In this document: one piece after another, positions 16,277-23,435 of the stretch
Numbering within the stretch: the stretch's first letter is position 1
Layout of the letters: each line of letters starts with the position of its first letter
Source: a virus
Reading direction: 5' to 3' (one strand)
DNA: 24,967 nt
IMG/VR virus record: IMGVR_UViG_3300033064_001001
Span: 1 to 24,967 of that record
The notes under the pieces: generated by a model
Seen by the model: only the letters and a program-made list of their open reading frames with translations
The model's database searches: none
What the model was told of the DNA's origin: nothing
Position numbers and translations under genes: made by a program

Positions 16277-16924
16277 ATGAGAGAATCGAAAACACCTTTA
16301 ACAGAAGGAATGGCAACTGATTTGTCACCAAAAATGAAAATGGTGTACTTCATAGATTTGGGAAATTTCTTGAATAAGAAAGTCGGTATGATGATTTATA
16401 TGTTTCCAAATGTGGGTGGACGTAAGCTTTATCACTGGGTAAAAACGGCCGGTTCATCTGATGTTTATGCGAATAACTCAGAAAAGTTGGAATCAATTTC
16501 ATCAAGATTTATGAACAATGAAACTCTTACAAAACTGTATGAAACGGTGAATACACTCAAAGAACAAGAAACTCCACCGGAAGAAAATGATGCAAGAGTT
16601 AAAGATATACTGCTTGTTTTTGTAAAAATTAATCGTTATATTAAAGAACAATTAACACAAGAAGAGAAAACATTGTTTGGTGAAATTCAAAATACAATCG
16701 GTCCAGCTGCATCAAATGCCTCAAAATCAATTGAAGGTTCTATCGGTGCAAGTACATCACAATCCGAACCCGAACCTGAACAAGAAGAAACTCCTGAAGA
16801 ACCATCCGATGAAAAACCAAAAGAATCAGAAGAAGACTCTTCCATGAAGAAAGAAAATATTGAAATGCGTATAAAAAATATAGTTGAAGAAATTTTAAGA
16901 AAATCTGCAACTAATAAACGGTAA
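16277..16924 (+). CDS. Hypothetical protein with acidic Glu/Pro linker
   Basis: A 215-aa protein of three parts: a globular N-terminal region (about 1-135) with KMVYFIDLGNFLNKKVGMMI and a GGRKLYHWVKTAG stretch, a low-complexity Ser/Glu/Pro linker at about 150-190 (repeated SEPEPEQEE-like), and a C-terminal basic helix (MRIKNIVEEILRKSATNKR). Such a layout suggests a globular domain tethered by a disordered acidic linker to a short helix that may bind a partner. Start is well supported by GGAG six bases upstream. I do not recognise a family and assign no function. It is followed after seven bases by the 362-aa gene, so the two are likely co-translated. Confidence 0.65.
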   Translation: MRESKTPLTEGMATDLSPKMKMVYFIDLGNFLNKKVGMMIYMFPNVGGRKLYHWVKTAGSSDVYANNSEKLESISSRFMNNETLTKLYETVNTLKEQETPPEENDARVKDILLVFVKINRYIKEQLTQEEKTLFGEIQNTIGPAASNASKSIEGSIGASTSQSEPEPEQEETPEEPSDEKPKESEEDSSMKKENIEMRIKNIVEEILRKSATNKR

Positions 16925-16931
16925 AAATGTA

Positions 16932-18020
16932 ATGAATGAATCTGGTAATGTACAAATTGAACTAACAGGTAAACAAGTTAAAGAACTTGATACTATCTTC
17001 AAAGAATTTGGTTCTAATCTAAACAACGTTCTTCAAACAGAGTTAGAAGAAAAGGCACAACCAGAGTACACAACGATGTCTGCCTCTGAATTAGAAAACA
17101 TGGGTGTTGTTCTGAAAATAGATTCATCTATTATCGAGGGCATTGATACGCTCCTTGCATTCGGTGGTGAAGCTAAATCATGGTATCGTGAAATGAATCA
17201 AAAGATACTTGAAGCATTCGGTGACTCAGACGGAACACTGTTCCTTATTCTCCTTGCAATCTTCTCACCAAGAAATCCACTCTCACAGAACTTCAAGTTG
17301 GCCGCTCAAACATTTCAAGGTATCAAGAAGGACTTGGAGAACGAAGAAACAAAGAAGAAGTTGGAAGAGATGATGGAGATGAAGTCCAACGATGTTTACA
17401 AGTCAATGAAAGAAAAGAATGCATTCAAAGACCTTGCAACTGTTCGTGGTATGATAAAAGGAAACATGGGAGTCAATACAAACTTACCAAACATCATCAA
17501 TCTTCTTCGTATGTACAAGAGAAACAATTATGTTCTAACTAAGAAACAATCAGTTGATGAAATTGCAAAACACTTAATGCCTTCAGGTGCTCTTGACAAA
17601 GATTCAGTCATCTCCGCAGAAAAGGTATTCTCATTTACACTTAACTTACTCGACCCATCATATCAGTTTGAAGGTGGGTGGTTGCCTGTAACAATGGACA
17701 CATGGATGGCATCATTCTTTTATCCACAACTAGATAAGAAAGAAAAGTCTAAGTTGTTATCCAAAACATCAAACTATGTTTACATGGCAAGAATGACACA
17801 AGAACTTGCAAAGAGATATAACATGGAACCTATTGAATTCCAAGCTGCCATTTGGGTGGGGAAGATCAAAGAGACGAAGGGTGAGAATTATGATACAACA
17901 TTCTTAACTGCAATTGATAAGAACTTGAAGAAGTTAAACGTTAAGATTGAAGAGTTGAAAAAACTCGATAACTTTATGTCTAGGGTCATAGAAGTTGTTG
18001 GTATGGCTGGAATACAATAA
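16932..18020 (+). CDS. 362-aa protein with SPRxP..N..LA / TMDTWM / QAAIW motifs
   Basis: Mostly helical. It carries a set of spaced motifs: W84-Y85, LLAIFSPRNPLSQNFKLAA at about 107-125, K231 VFSFTLNLLDP, LPVTMDTWMA at 251-260, and EPIEFQAAIW at 299-308. The combination SPR/T...N..A, then K...F..NL, then D.W/H, then QA.(I/V)W recalls a phage-associated family of unknown function (DUF7178-like in my recollection) whose all-helical fold and single conserved Asp have been likened to helix-hairpin-helix DNA glycosylases. That link is a suggestion, not proven here. The gene ends the run of unknown genes before the gp32 promoter. Ribosome-binding site is weak; the start follows the previous stop by seven bases. 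Confidence 0.65.
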   Translation: MNESGNVQIELTGKQVKELDTIFKEFGSNLNNVLQTELEEKAQPEYTTMSASELENMGVVLKIDSSIIEGIDTLLAFGGEAKSWYREMNQKILEAFGDSDGTLFLILLAIFSPRNPLSQNFKLAAQTFQGIKKDLENEETKKKLEEMMEMKSNDVYKSMKEKNAFKDLATVRGMIKGNMGVNTNLPNIINLLRMYKRNNYVLTKKQSVDEIAKHLMPSGALDKDSVISAEKVFSFTLNLLDPSYQFEGGWLPVTMDTWMASFFYPQLDKKEKSKLLSKTSNYVYMARMTQELAKRYNMEPIEFQAAIWVGKIKETKGENYDTTFLTAIDKNLKKLNVKIEELKKLDNFMSRVIEVVGMAGIQ

Positions 18021-18036
18021 AACTAACAAGGAAAAC

Positions 18037-18126
18037 ATGATTTGTTTTGTTCAAGAGAATCCATTGGGTTATCTCATATATTATCCTAATATAAAACATC
18101 TCGAAGAGAAGAAGAAAAATAATTGA
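18037..18126 (+). CDS. Possible 29-aa peptide
   Basis: ATG at 18037 preceded by AAGGA with five-base spacing; reads MICFVQENPLGYLIYYPNIK followed by a charged tail. It fills the start of the gap before the gp32 promoter. The strong ribosome-binding site is the main support; length makes it uncertain. Confidence 0.35.
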   Translation: MICFVQENPLGYLIYYPNIKHLEEKKKNN

Positions 18127-18148
18127 TGGATTTTTTATCCACACCCTA

Positions 18149-18177
18149 TTGACTATTAACATTTAATTTCGTATATT
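18149..18177 (+). promoter_or_regulatory. Sigma70-like promoter for gp32
   Basis: TTGACT (18149-18154), a 17-base spacer, then TATATT (18172-18177). Predicted start of transcription is near 18184, giving a leader of about 69 bases before the gp32 ATG. The sister promoter at 20231 has the same spacing and the same GTATATTA around the -10. A Bacteroidetes-type -33/-7 reading (TTG..TAnnTTTG) also partly fits. Confidence 0.75.
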
Positions 18178-18181
18178 AGTA

Positions 18182-18226
18182 TTATCAGTTAACAATTGAA
18201 CAGATAACAGTTATCAGTTCACAATT
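18182..18226 (+). repeat. Direct repeat and dyad in the gp32 leader
   Basis: TTATCAGTT(A/C)ACAATT occurs at 18182-18197 and 18211-18226 (15 of 16 identical). Interleaved is an imperfect 25-base dyad, 18197-18221: outer arms TGAAC/GTTCA, inner arms GATAAC/GTTATC, centre A18209, with single A-A mismatches. It lies between the promoter and the AGGAG ribosome-binding site (18241-18245), so it could be a DNA operator or an mRNA hairpin. Confidence 0.7.
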
Positions 18227-18252
18227 ATCATTTATCTTTTAGGAGCACTTAT

Positions 18253-19005
18253 ATGGCAATCAATCTTGAAGCTATCCGTAACCGTTTAAACAATTTGAAG
18301 AATGCAAACAGCCGTTCAAATATTTGGAAGCCAGAACCTGGCGAACACCAAATCCGAATTGTTCCGTATATCCACAACCGAGAAAATCCTTTCATCGAGT
18401 TGTTCTTCCACTACAATCTTATAAAGAAGTCCGTAGTTTCACCACAGTCATTTGGGAACCCCGATCCAATTGTTGAATTTGCAGAAAAGTTGAAGCAAAC
18501 GGGTTCAAAGGAAGATTGGTTGATGGGTCGTAAGTTGGAACCAAAGATGCGAACCTATGTTCCTGTTATCGTCCGTGGTCATGAAACTGACGGTATAAAG
18601 TTTTGGGGATTTGGTAAACAAATTTACCAAGAACTTCTTTCATTTATCGCAGACCCCGACTACGGTGATATTACAGACTTGAAGACTGGCCGTGATCTTG
18701 TAGTAACTGTAAAGTCGGCAGAAGAAGCCCGTAAGAGTTATGCAGAAACAACAATCCGCATCAAGCCAATGCAAACACCGGCAACCGAAAATTCTGACTT
18801 TATCGAAAAGATCAAGCAACAGCCTTCTATTACAGAACTTTATCCAGAACCAACGTATCAAGAGTTGAAGTCATATCTTCAGTCTTGGTTGGATGAATCT
18901 GGAACATACAGTGAAGAAGTTGACTACAAGAAGCCGGCCGAAACAACAACTCAATCATCAACAAAGACAGAAATTGAAACTGCATTTGATGACCTTTTTA
19001 ACTAA
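18253..19005 (+). CDS. 32: Single-stranded DNA-binding protein, gp32-like
   Basis: A 250-aa gp32-type protein. The N-terminal basic segment (EAIRNRLNNLKNANSR) corresponds to the part used for cooperative binding in T4 gp32. The OB-fold core shows IWKPEPGEHQIRIVPYIHNR, NPFIELFFHYNL, FGNPDPIVEFAEKL, YVPVIVRGHE, IKFWGFGKQIY, and DPDYGDITDLKTGRDLVV. The acidic C-terminus ends ETAFDDLFN, as expected for the tail that recruits helicase, polymerase and recombinase partners. The Cys/His zinc site of T4 gp32 is not present. It coats ssDNA in replication, recombination and repair. It has its own promoter and an AGGAG seven bases upstream of the ATG. T4 gp32 represses its own translation; the structured leader here would allow that. 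Confidence 0.9.
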   Translation: MAINLEAIRNRLNNLKNANSRSNIWKPEPGEHQIRIVPYIHNRENPFIELFFHYNLIKKSVVSPQSFGNPDPIVEFAEKLKQTGSKEDWLMGRKLEPKMRTYVPVIVRGHETDGIKFWGFGKQIYQELLSFIADPDYGDITDLKTGRDLVVTVKSAEEARKSYAETTIRIKPMQTPATENSDFIEKIKQQPSITELYPEPTYQELKSYLQSWLDESGTYSEEVDYKKPAETTTQSSTKTEIETAFDDLFN

Positions 19006-19017
19006 TAGGGGTTAATC

Positions 19018-20163
19018 ATGGCAAAAAATAAAATGGAACTTACCGATGAACTCGGTGGGTTGATTGCTGAAACTATCAACAAGCAATTCAAATCTCAAAA
19101 TCTAAAAACGGCATACTTCTTGGAAGGTGATGAAGATGCACCAACCATCGTGAAGGAATGGGTATCTACAGGGTCAACTATTCTTGACCTTGCCATCTCA
19201 AACAGAAAGAATGGTGGATTTCCCGTTGGTCGTGTTTGTGAAATAACAGGATTAGAGCAGTCAGGAAAATCTCTATTGGCAGCTCACACCCTACTCAGTA
19301 CTCAAAAACGTGGTGGGCTTGCTGTTTACATTGACACGGAAAATGCACTTTCAACAGAGTTTCTTTCGGCCATTGGTCTCAATCTAAAAGAGATGTTATA
19401 CATTCCACTGGAAACAGTTGAAGACATCTTTGAAACGGTGGAAGTTATTGTTGAAAAGATTCGTTCTTCGGATAAGAACCGACTTGTAACGATTGTTGTT
19501 GACTCTATTGCAGGTGCGTCAACAAAGACAGAGATGGCCGCTGACTTTGATAAGGATGGTTATGCAACCGCAAAGGCAATTATAATTTCAAAGGCACTGA
19601 GAAAGATTACAAATCTTATAGGCCGAGAAAGAATCTGTCTTATATTTACAAACCAACTTCGTCAAAAGTTGAATGCACCAGCTTTCTCTGATCCGTGGAC
19701 AACTCCCGGTGGTAAAGGAATTCCATTCCATGCCTCTGTACGAATCCGTCTATCTGCTCTTGGTGCAATCAAGGCAAAGATAAATGGAATCGAAGAAGTA
19801 GTGGGTGCAAAGGTAAAGGCAAAACTCGTGAAGAACAGGTGTGGACCTCCCCAACGAACTGCCGAGTATTCCGTGTATTTTGATAGTGGAATAGATGATT
19901 TTTCGAGCTGGCTGGAAGTGATGAAAGATTACAATCTTGTAAAGCAATCTGGAGCTTGGTATGAATATACTGATAAACGAACCGGAGAAGTCATCAAGTT
20001 TCAATCAAAGGATTTTGTGGAGAAGATTATTAATCAACCTGAACTCGCGGAAATAGTTTACAATGACATCGCCGAGAAGGTTATAATGGTTTACCAAAAA
20101 ACAGATGAAGTGCGTTTAGATAACGTTATCATCTCTGATGAACCTTTATTGGATGAAGTTTGA
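19018..20163 (+). CDS. uvsX: RecA/UvsX recombinase
   Basis: A 381-aa strand-exchange ATPase. Walker A is GLEQSGKS at 78-85 (K84), the catalytic-type Glu is E108 in YIDTEN, Walker B is LVTIVVDS at 156-163 (D162), and loop L2 follows TNQLRQKL with a PWTTPGGKGIPFHASVRIRL sequence at 226-245. This L2 matches bacterial RecA (PETTTGGNALKF) more than T4 UvsX. KAKLVKNRCGPPQRTAEYSV matches the RecA VKNK..PP...AEF strand. It forms filaments on ssDNA cleared of gp32 and drives recombination-dependent replication and repair. It is in an operon with gp32, starting 12 bases downstream, and ends before a strong terminator. UvsX or RecA are both defensible names. Confidence 0.92.
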   Translation: MAKNKMELTDELGGLIAETINKQFKSQNLKTAYFLEGDEDAPTIVKEWVSTGSTILDLAISNRKNGGFPVGRVCEITGLEQSGKSLLAAHTLLSTQKRGGLAVYIDTENALSTEFLSAIGLNLKEMLYIPLETVEDIFETVEVIVEKIRSSDKNRLVTIVVDSIAGASTKTEMAADFDKDGYATAKAIIISKALRKITNLIGRERICLIFTNQLRQKLNAPAFSDPWTTPGGKGIPFHASVRIRLSALGAIKAKINGIEEVVGAKVKAKLVKNRCGPPQRTAEYSVYFDSGIDDFSSWLEVMKDYNLVKQSGAWYEYTDKRTGEVIKFQSKDFVEKIINQPELAEIVYNDIAEKVIMVYQKTDEVRLDNVIISDEPLLDEV

Positions 20164-20187
20164 TTTAGTATGGGATGCCGTTCGCTA

Positions 20188-20197
20188 TATATTTATA
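20188..20197 (+). promoter_or_regulatory. TATATTTATA motif before the recA terminator
   Basis: A copy of the recurring motif in the 3' untranslated region of the recombinase gene, ending four bases before the terminator stem. Transcription started here on the + strand would stop at once, so this copy weakens a simple promoter reading or acts differently. Confidence 0.2.
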
Positions 20198-20201
20198 ATT
20201 T

Positions 20202-20227
20202 AAAAAGGGAACTTCGGTTCCCTTTTT
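20202..20227 (+). terminator. Strong rho-independent terminator with UUCG tetraloop
   Basis: An 11-bp perfect stem, AAAAAGGGAAC / GTTCCCTTTTT, closed by the extra-stable cUUCGg tetraloop (20213-20216), with the T run forming the descending arm. The A run on the left makes it usable in both directions. It separates the gp32-recA unit from the nuclease-helicase unit. Confidence 0.92.
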
Positions 20228-20230
20228 CAT

Positions 20231-20259
20231 TTGAAAATCTTGTAAAAATTTTGTATATT
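20231..20259 (+). promoter_or_regulatory. Sigma70-like promoter for the nuclease-helicase operon
   Basis: TTGAAA (20231-20236), 17-base spacer, TATATT (20254-20259), starting four bases after the terminator. The -10 context TTGTATATTA is nearly the same as in the gp32 promoter. Predicted transcription start near 20266 leaves a leader of only about 17 bases. Confidence 0.75.
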
Positions 20260-20282
20260 AAAACTCACTAAATAATAATAAG

Positions 20283-21338
20283 ATGGTTATGATGATTCGC
20301 AAGTATACACAACTTCTAAACGAAGTAGACCAAGAACATAAAGATTCAGAGAATCTTCACCGAGATAGTCGTGTTCTTATAGTTGATGGGACAAATAATT
20401 TTATAAGATGTTTCAGCGCAATTCCCACACTCTCAGAAGACGGGGACCATATTGGGGGATTGATCGGCACTTTAAAATCTATCGGTGCTACAATCCGTAT
20501 GCTTCACCCAACACGAGTCATAGTAGTATTTGACGGGAAAGGTGGATCTCAACGTAGACGTAAGATTTACAATAACTACAAGGAAAGACGTGCAATCAAG
20601 TCCCGTCTCAATCGAGCTGTAGGTTTTGAAGATATAACAGATGAACAATCATCCATGAAATTTCAGATGGTACGTCTTTATGAATATCTCCAACATCTTC
20701 CACTCACAACAATAGTCATTGACAATATAGAAGCGGATGACACCATCGCTTATTTGGCATCTTACTTCAAGGAGAAAGTTTACATTCTTTCAAATGATCG
20801 AGATTTTCTCCAATTGGTTTCAAAAAACGTAAACGTTTATGTTCCCACACAGAAAAAAATGTTCAATCAGGATAATCTTTTAGAGAAATACGGCATATGG
20901 TCTGAAAACTTTATAATCTTCAAAGCATTACTCGGAGATAACTCTGACAGTATTCCAGGAATAAAAGGTTTTGGTGAAAAAACCATCCTGAAACATTTTC
21001 CTGAATTGGCTGAAAAACGGAAAGTAGAACTAGACGAGTTTGTTCAAACCTGTAAATCCTATGATGGAAAAGCAAAGGCGATGATTAACTTGAAACAAAA
21101 CATTTCACATTTGGAAAGAAATTACGAGTTGATGCAGTTATTGGAAGTGGACATACCAGCATCAACAAAATCAAACATACGAAATATGGTTGATGGTGAA
21201 ATTTTACAACTAAATAAAATTGAACTTGATACATTGTGTCTGCAAGATAAACTTCGTGGTGTAATGAATAATTGGGATGAATGGCTTCAAAAAAATTTTA
21301 GCAACCTAAATTCTCTAAGAAACAAAAATGCACGATAA
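20283..21338 (+). CDS. rnh: RNase H / 5'-3' exonuclease (FEN family)
   Basis: A 351-aa 5'-nuclease like T4 RNase H (about 305 aa), which removes RNA primers and flaps during lagging-strand synthesis. Metal-binding acidic motifs are in order: LIVDGTN (D35), VVFDG (D84), NNYKERR at 97-103, EADD at 150-153, SNDRDFLQL at 170-178 (D172, D174), and GDNSDSIPGIKGFGEKT at 218-234, which combines the last acidic pair (D219, D222) with the helix-hairpin-helix DNA-binding element. Three in-frame ATGs (20283, 20289, 20292) are possible starts; none has a good Shine-Dalgarno and the leader is short, so the exact N-terminus is uncertain. The first ~28 residues precede the conserved fold and are an extension. 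The stop overlaps the helicase start. Confidence 0.92.
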   Translation: MVMMIRKYTQLLNEVDQEHKDSENLHRDSRVLIVDGTNNFIRCFSAIPTLSEDGDHIGGLIGTLKSIGATIRMLHPTRVIVVFDGKGGSQRRRKIYNNYKERRAIKSRLNRAVGFEDITDEQSSMKFQMVRLYEYLQHLPLTTIVIDNIEADDTIAYLASYFKEKVYILSNDRDFLQLVSKNVNVYVPTQKKMFNQDNLLEKYGIWSENFIIFKALLGDNSDSIPGIKGFGEKTILKHFPELAEKRKVELDEFVQTCKSYDGKAKAMINLKQNISHLERNYELMQLLEVDIPASTKSNIRNMVDGEILQLNKIELDTLCLQDKLRGVMNNWDEWLQKNFSNLNSLRNKNAR

Positions 21339-22680
21339 TTTGACCGAATATGGGCATACATTTCAAATAAAAGTAATCTCCTCACTCCTCAGTGATACAC
21401 AATTCTTGGGTCAAGTAAGTGATTTGTTAGAACCTGGTTATTTTGAATCTCAATATAACAATTGGATAGTAGAACGTATTTTAGAGTACCATCGTAAATT
21501 TAAGAGTCCACCTACAACTGAAGTGTTTAAATCTCTTCTTGTTCCGGTTGAGGATAAATTACTTCATTCTGGAATTGCAGATAATTTGAAAGAGGCATAC
21601 AAACTTAAAAATTCCCCTGACTTGGAGTATGTCAAGAATGAAGTCATAGAGTTCTCAAAAAATCAGAGAATGAAATGTGCAATTTTGGAATCAGTTGATC
21701 TGCTAAAGAATGGTAAGTTTGAATTGATAAAGAAAAAAATTGATTCTGCTTTGAAAGCGGGTAGTGATAAAGATATCGGTCACATTTTTAAACTCCAAGT
21801 GGAAGAACGATACTCCGAAGGCGCTCGTATTCCTGTTTCAACTGGTTGGGATGTTATCAATGATATTACGAATGGAGGTCTCGGAGGCGGCGAGTTGGGT
21901 GTGGTGGTTGCCCCTGCTGGTGGTGGAAAGAGTTGGGGACTTGTCAACATCGCCACTAATGCGGCGAAAGCTGGAAAAACCGTTATTTATTACACACTTG
22001 AATTAAACGCCTTCTATGTTGGTAGGAGAATTGACGCCTGTCTCACAGGGATTCCGTTCCAGAATCTCCAAGAAGATTATGCAATGGAAAAAATTAAAAA
22101 CACAATGGAAAATTTACAAGGTAATATCATTATCAAATATTACCCCACACGAACGGCATCTATAACCACTCTGACTTCACATATTCAAAAGTGCATAGAC
22201 CAAGGACAGAAACCTGACCTGATTGTTCTTGATTACGCTGACCTTATTCGTCCAGCCAAAGCCGGCGATAAGAGATTGGAATTGAATGATATATACGAAG
22301 ACCTTCGTGGTGTTGCTGGTGAATATGAAATTCCAATTTGGACTGCATCACAGGCTAACAGATCATCTTTAGAGGAAGATGTGATTGAAGGTAATAAGGT
22401 TTCAGAATCTTATAATAAGGTTATGGTCTGTGATTTTATCATGTCTCTGTCTCGTAAGTTGAATGACAAGATTGGTGGAACAGGAAGATGGCACATTATC
22501 AAGAACCGATTCGGGCCGGATGGTATGACGTTCCCAAGTAAAATCAATACTACGAACGGGCACATTGACATCTATGAACCTAACTCTGATATCGGCAAAT
22601 CTGTTTCAGATTCTATGAAGGGTGAGGTGATGGTAAAGAAAGCCCTTTCCCAAAAATTCAAGGAATTGGGGGGATTCTGA
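21328..22680 (+). CDS. 41: Replicative DNA helicase, gp41/DnaB-like
   Basis: A 450-aa DnaB-family helicase. The N-terminal ~150 residues are helical, corresponding to the primase-interacting domain. The RecA-like motor has Walker A APAGGGKS at 195-202 (K201), a YYTLEL motif at 221-226 carrying the expected catalytic Glu, Walker B LIVLDYADL at 298-306 (D302), and the H4-type IWTASQANRSS at 337-347. HIIKNRFGPDG near the end matches the arginine-finger region. It forms a hexamer that unwinds DNA 5' to 3' ahead of the polymerase. The ATG lies 11 bases inside the upstream nuclease gene, indicating translational coupling. No primase (gp61-like) or helicase loader (gp59-like) gene is visible in this window. 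Confidence 0.92.
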   Translation: MHDNLTEYGHTFQIKVISSLLSDTQFLGQVSDLLEPGYFESQYNNWIVERILEYHRKFKSPPTTEVFKSLLVPVEDKLLHSGIADNLKEAYKLKNSPDLEYVKNEVIEFSKNQRMKCAILESVDLLKNGKFELIKKKIDSALKAGSDKDIGHIFKLQVEERYSEGARIPVSTGWDVINDITNGGLGGGELGVVVAPAGGGKSWGLVNIATNAAKAGKTVIYYTLELNAFYVGRRIDACLTGIPFQNLQEDYAMEKIKNTMENLQGNIIIKYYPTRTASITTLTSHIQKCIDQGQKPDLIVLDYADLIRPAKAGDKRLELNDIYEDLRGVAGEYEIPIWTASQANRSSLEEDVIEGNKVSESYNKVMVCDFIMSLSRKLNDKIGGTGRWHIIKNRFGPDGMTFPSKINTTNGHIDIYEPNSDIGKSVSDSMKGEVMVKKALSQKFKELGGF

Positions 22681-22712
22681 TAATTATTGGTATATAATAT
22701 ATCGGAGTAATT

Positions 22713-23435
22713 ATGTCTTATTTGAATATATCAATCCCACCAATAGACGCAATGGTACGTGGAAACTTCTTACGAGGACAGCAGGACTCACATGATAAAA
22801 AGTTTCCTTGTATTATTTTTGGGATGGCCTCAATCCCAGCACAAGCACCACTCTTTCACTTTGTTATGCAAGATGGTGGACTTTGGTGGAGAATGCCAAT
22901 ACACGCATTTTCTTGGAAAGAAGACGCAGTAGAACAACCACTTGATGAGTTGGTTCTTTGGGATTCTTTTTCATACCACGTTTCAGTAACTCAATTTGCT
23001 TACCTCAAAAATAGAAATATGACATTCATTTCCCGTCGAAGAGAAAAATATAAGGGAAGATACTTGTTTACATTGGATTGGGGTGCATCAACAGATTCGG
23101 GTGATACCGACTTCTTATTCTCTGAATACCCGTCTCAACATAAGTGTGGACACGTAATTGCTATGGACAATGGAAACTTTGCGATACAACCAAACAATCG
23201 TCTTTTACTTCACGATCCATCATTCACAACAAAAGAAGACGTGGTAATAAACAGAATGTATAACAATACTCTTTGGACTGCTGAACGAAATCCGAGATGG
23301 GTAACTCCCGAATCAGATAATATGCAGTATGACCACACAGATTTAGAAGCTGGTGAGTCAAACGAAAAACGTTCAAAGGAATATGATGAGAAACTAAATG
23401 AAAATACGGATAAGTCATCTAAACGGAAAGTATGA
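22713..23435 (+). CDS. Conserved phage protein of unknown function (QHKCGH / QPNNR motifs)
   Basis: A 240-aa protein with motifs RMPIHAFSWK at 60-69, LDELVLWDSFSYHVSV at 77-92, GRYLFTLDWG at 115-124, SQHKCGHVIAMDNGNFAIQP followed by NNR at 141-163, and DPSF. I recognise this pattern from proteins of T4-like marine phages near replication genes, but no function is known to me. The QHKCGH segment has His and Cys that might bind metal; a full site is not evident. The last ~45 residues are charged and probably disordered. Start is supported by CGGAGTAA before the ATG. Its 3' end overlaps the next gene by 38 bases in another frame. Confidence 0.75.
   Translation: MSYLNISIPPIDAMVRGNFLRGQQDSHDKKFPCIIFGMASIPAQAPLFHFVMQDGGLWWRMPIHAFSWKEDAVEQPLDELVLWDSFSYHVSVTQFAYLKNRNMTFISRRREKYKGRYLFTLDWGASTDSGDTDFLFSEYPSQHKCGHVIAMDNGNFAIQPNNRLLLHDPSFTTKEDVVINRMYNNTLWTAERNPRWVTPESDNMQYDHTDLEAGESNEKRSKEYDEKLNENTDKSSKRKV

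Noticed and set aside
18128-18140. GGAT-T5-ATCC as a terminator before the gp32 promoter
   Set aside because: The stem is only four bp with a T-rich loop and no following T run; too weak to call.
22684-22698. Extended -10-like TGGTATATAAT before the 240-aa gene
   Set aside because: No -35 at suitable spacing; the nearest TTGGGG is 21 bases from the TATAAT, and the leader would be very short. Kept only as a note.
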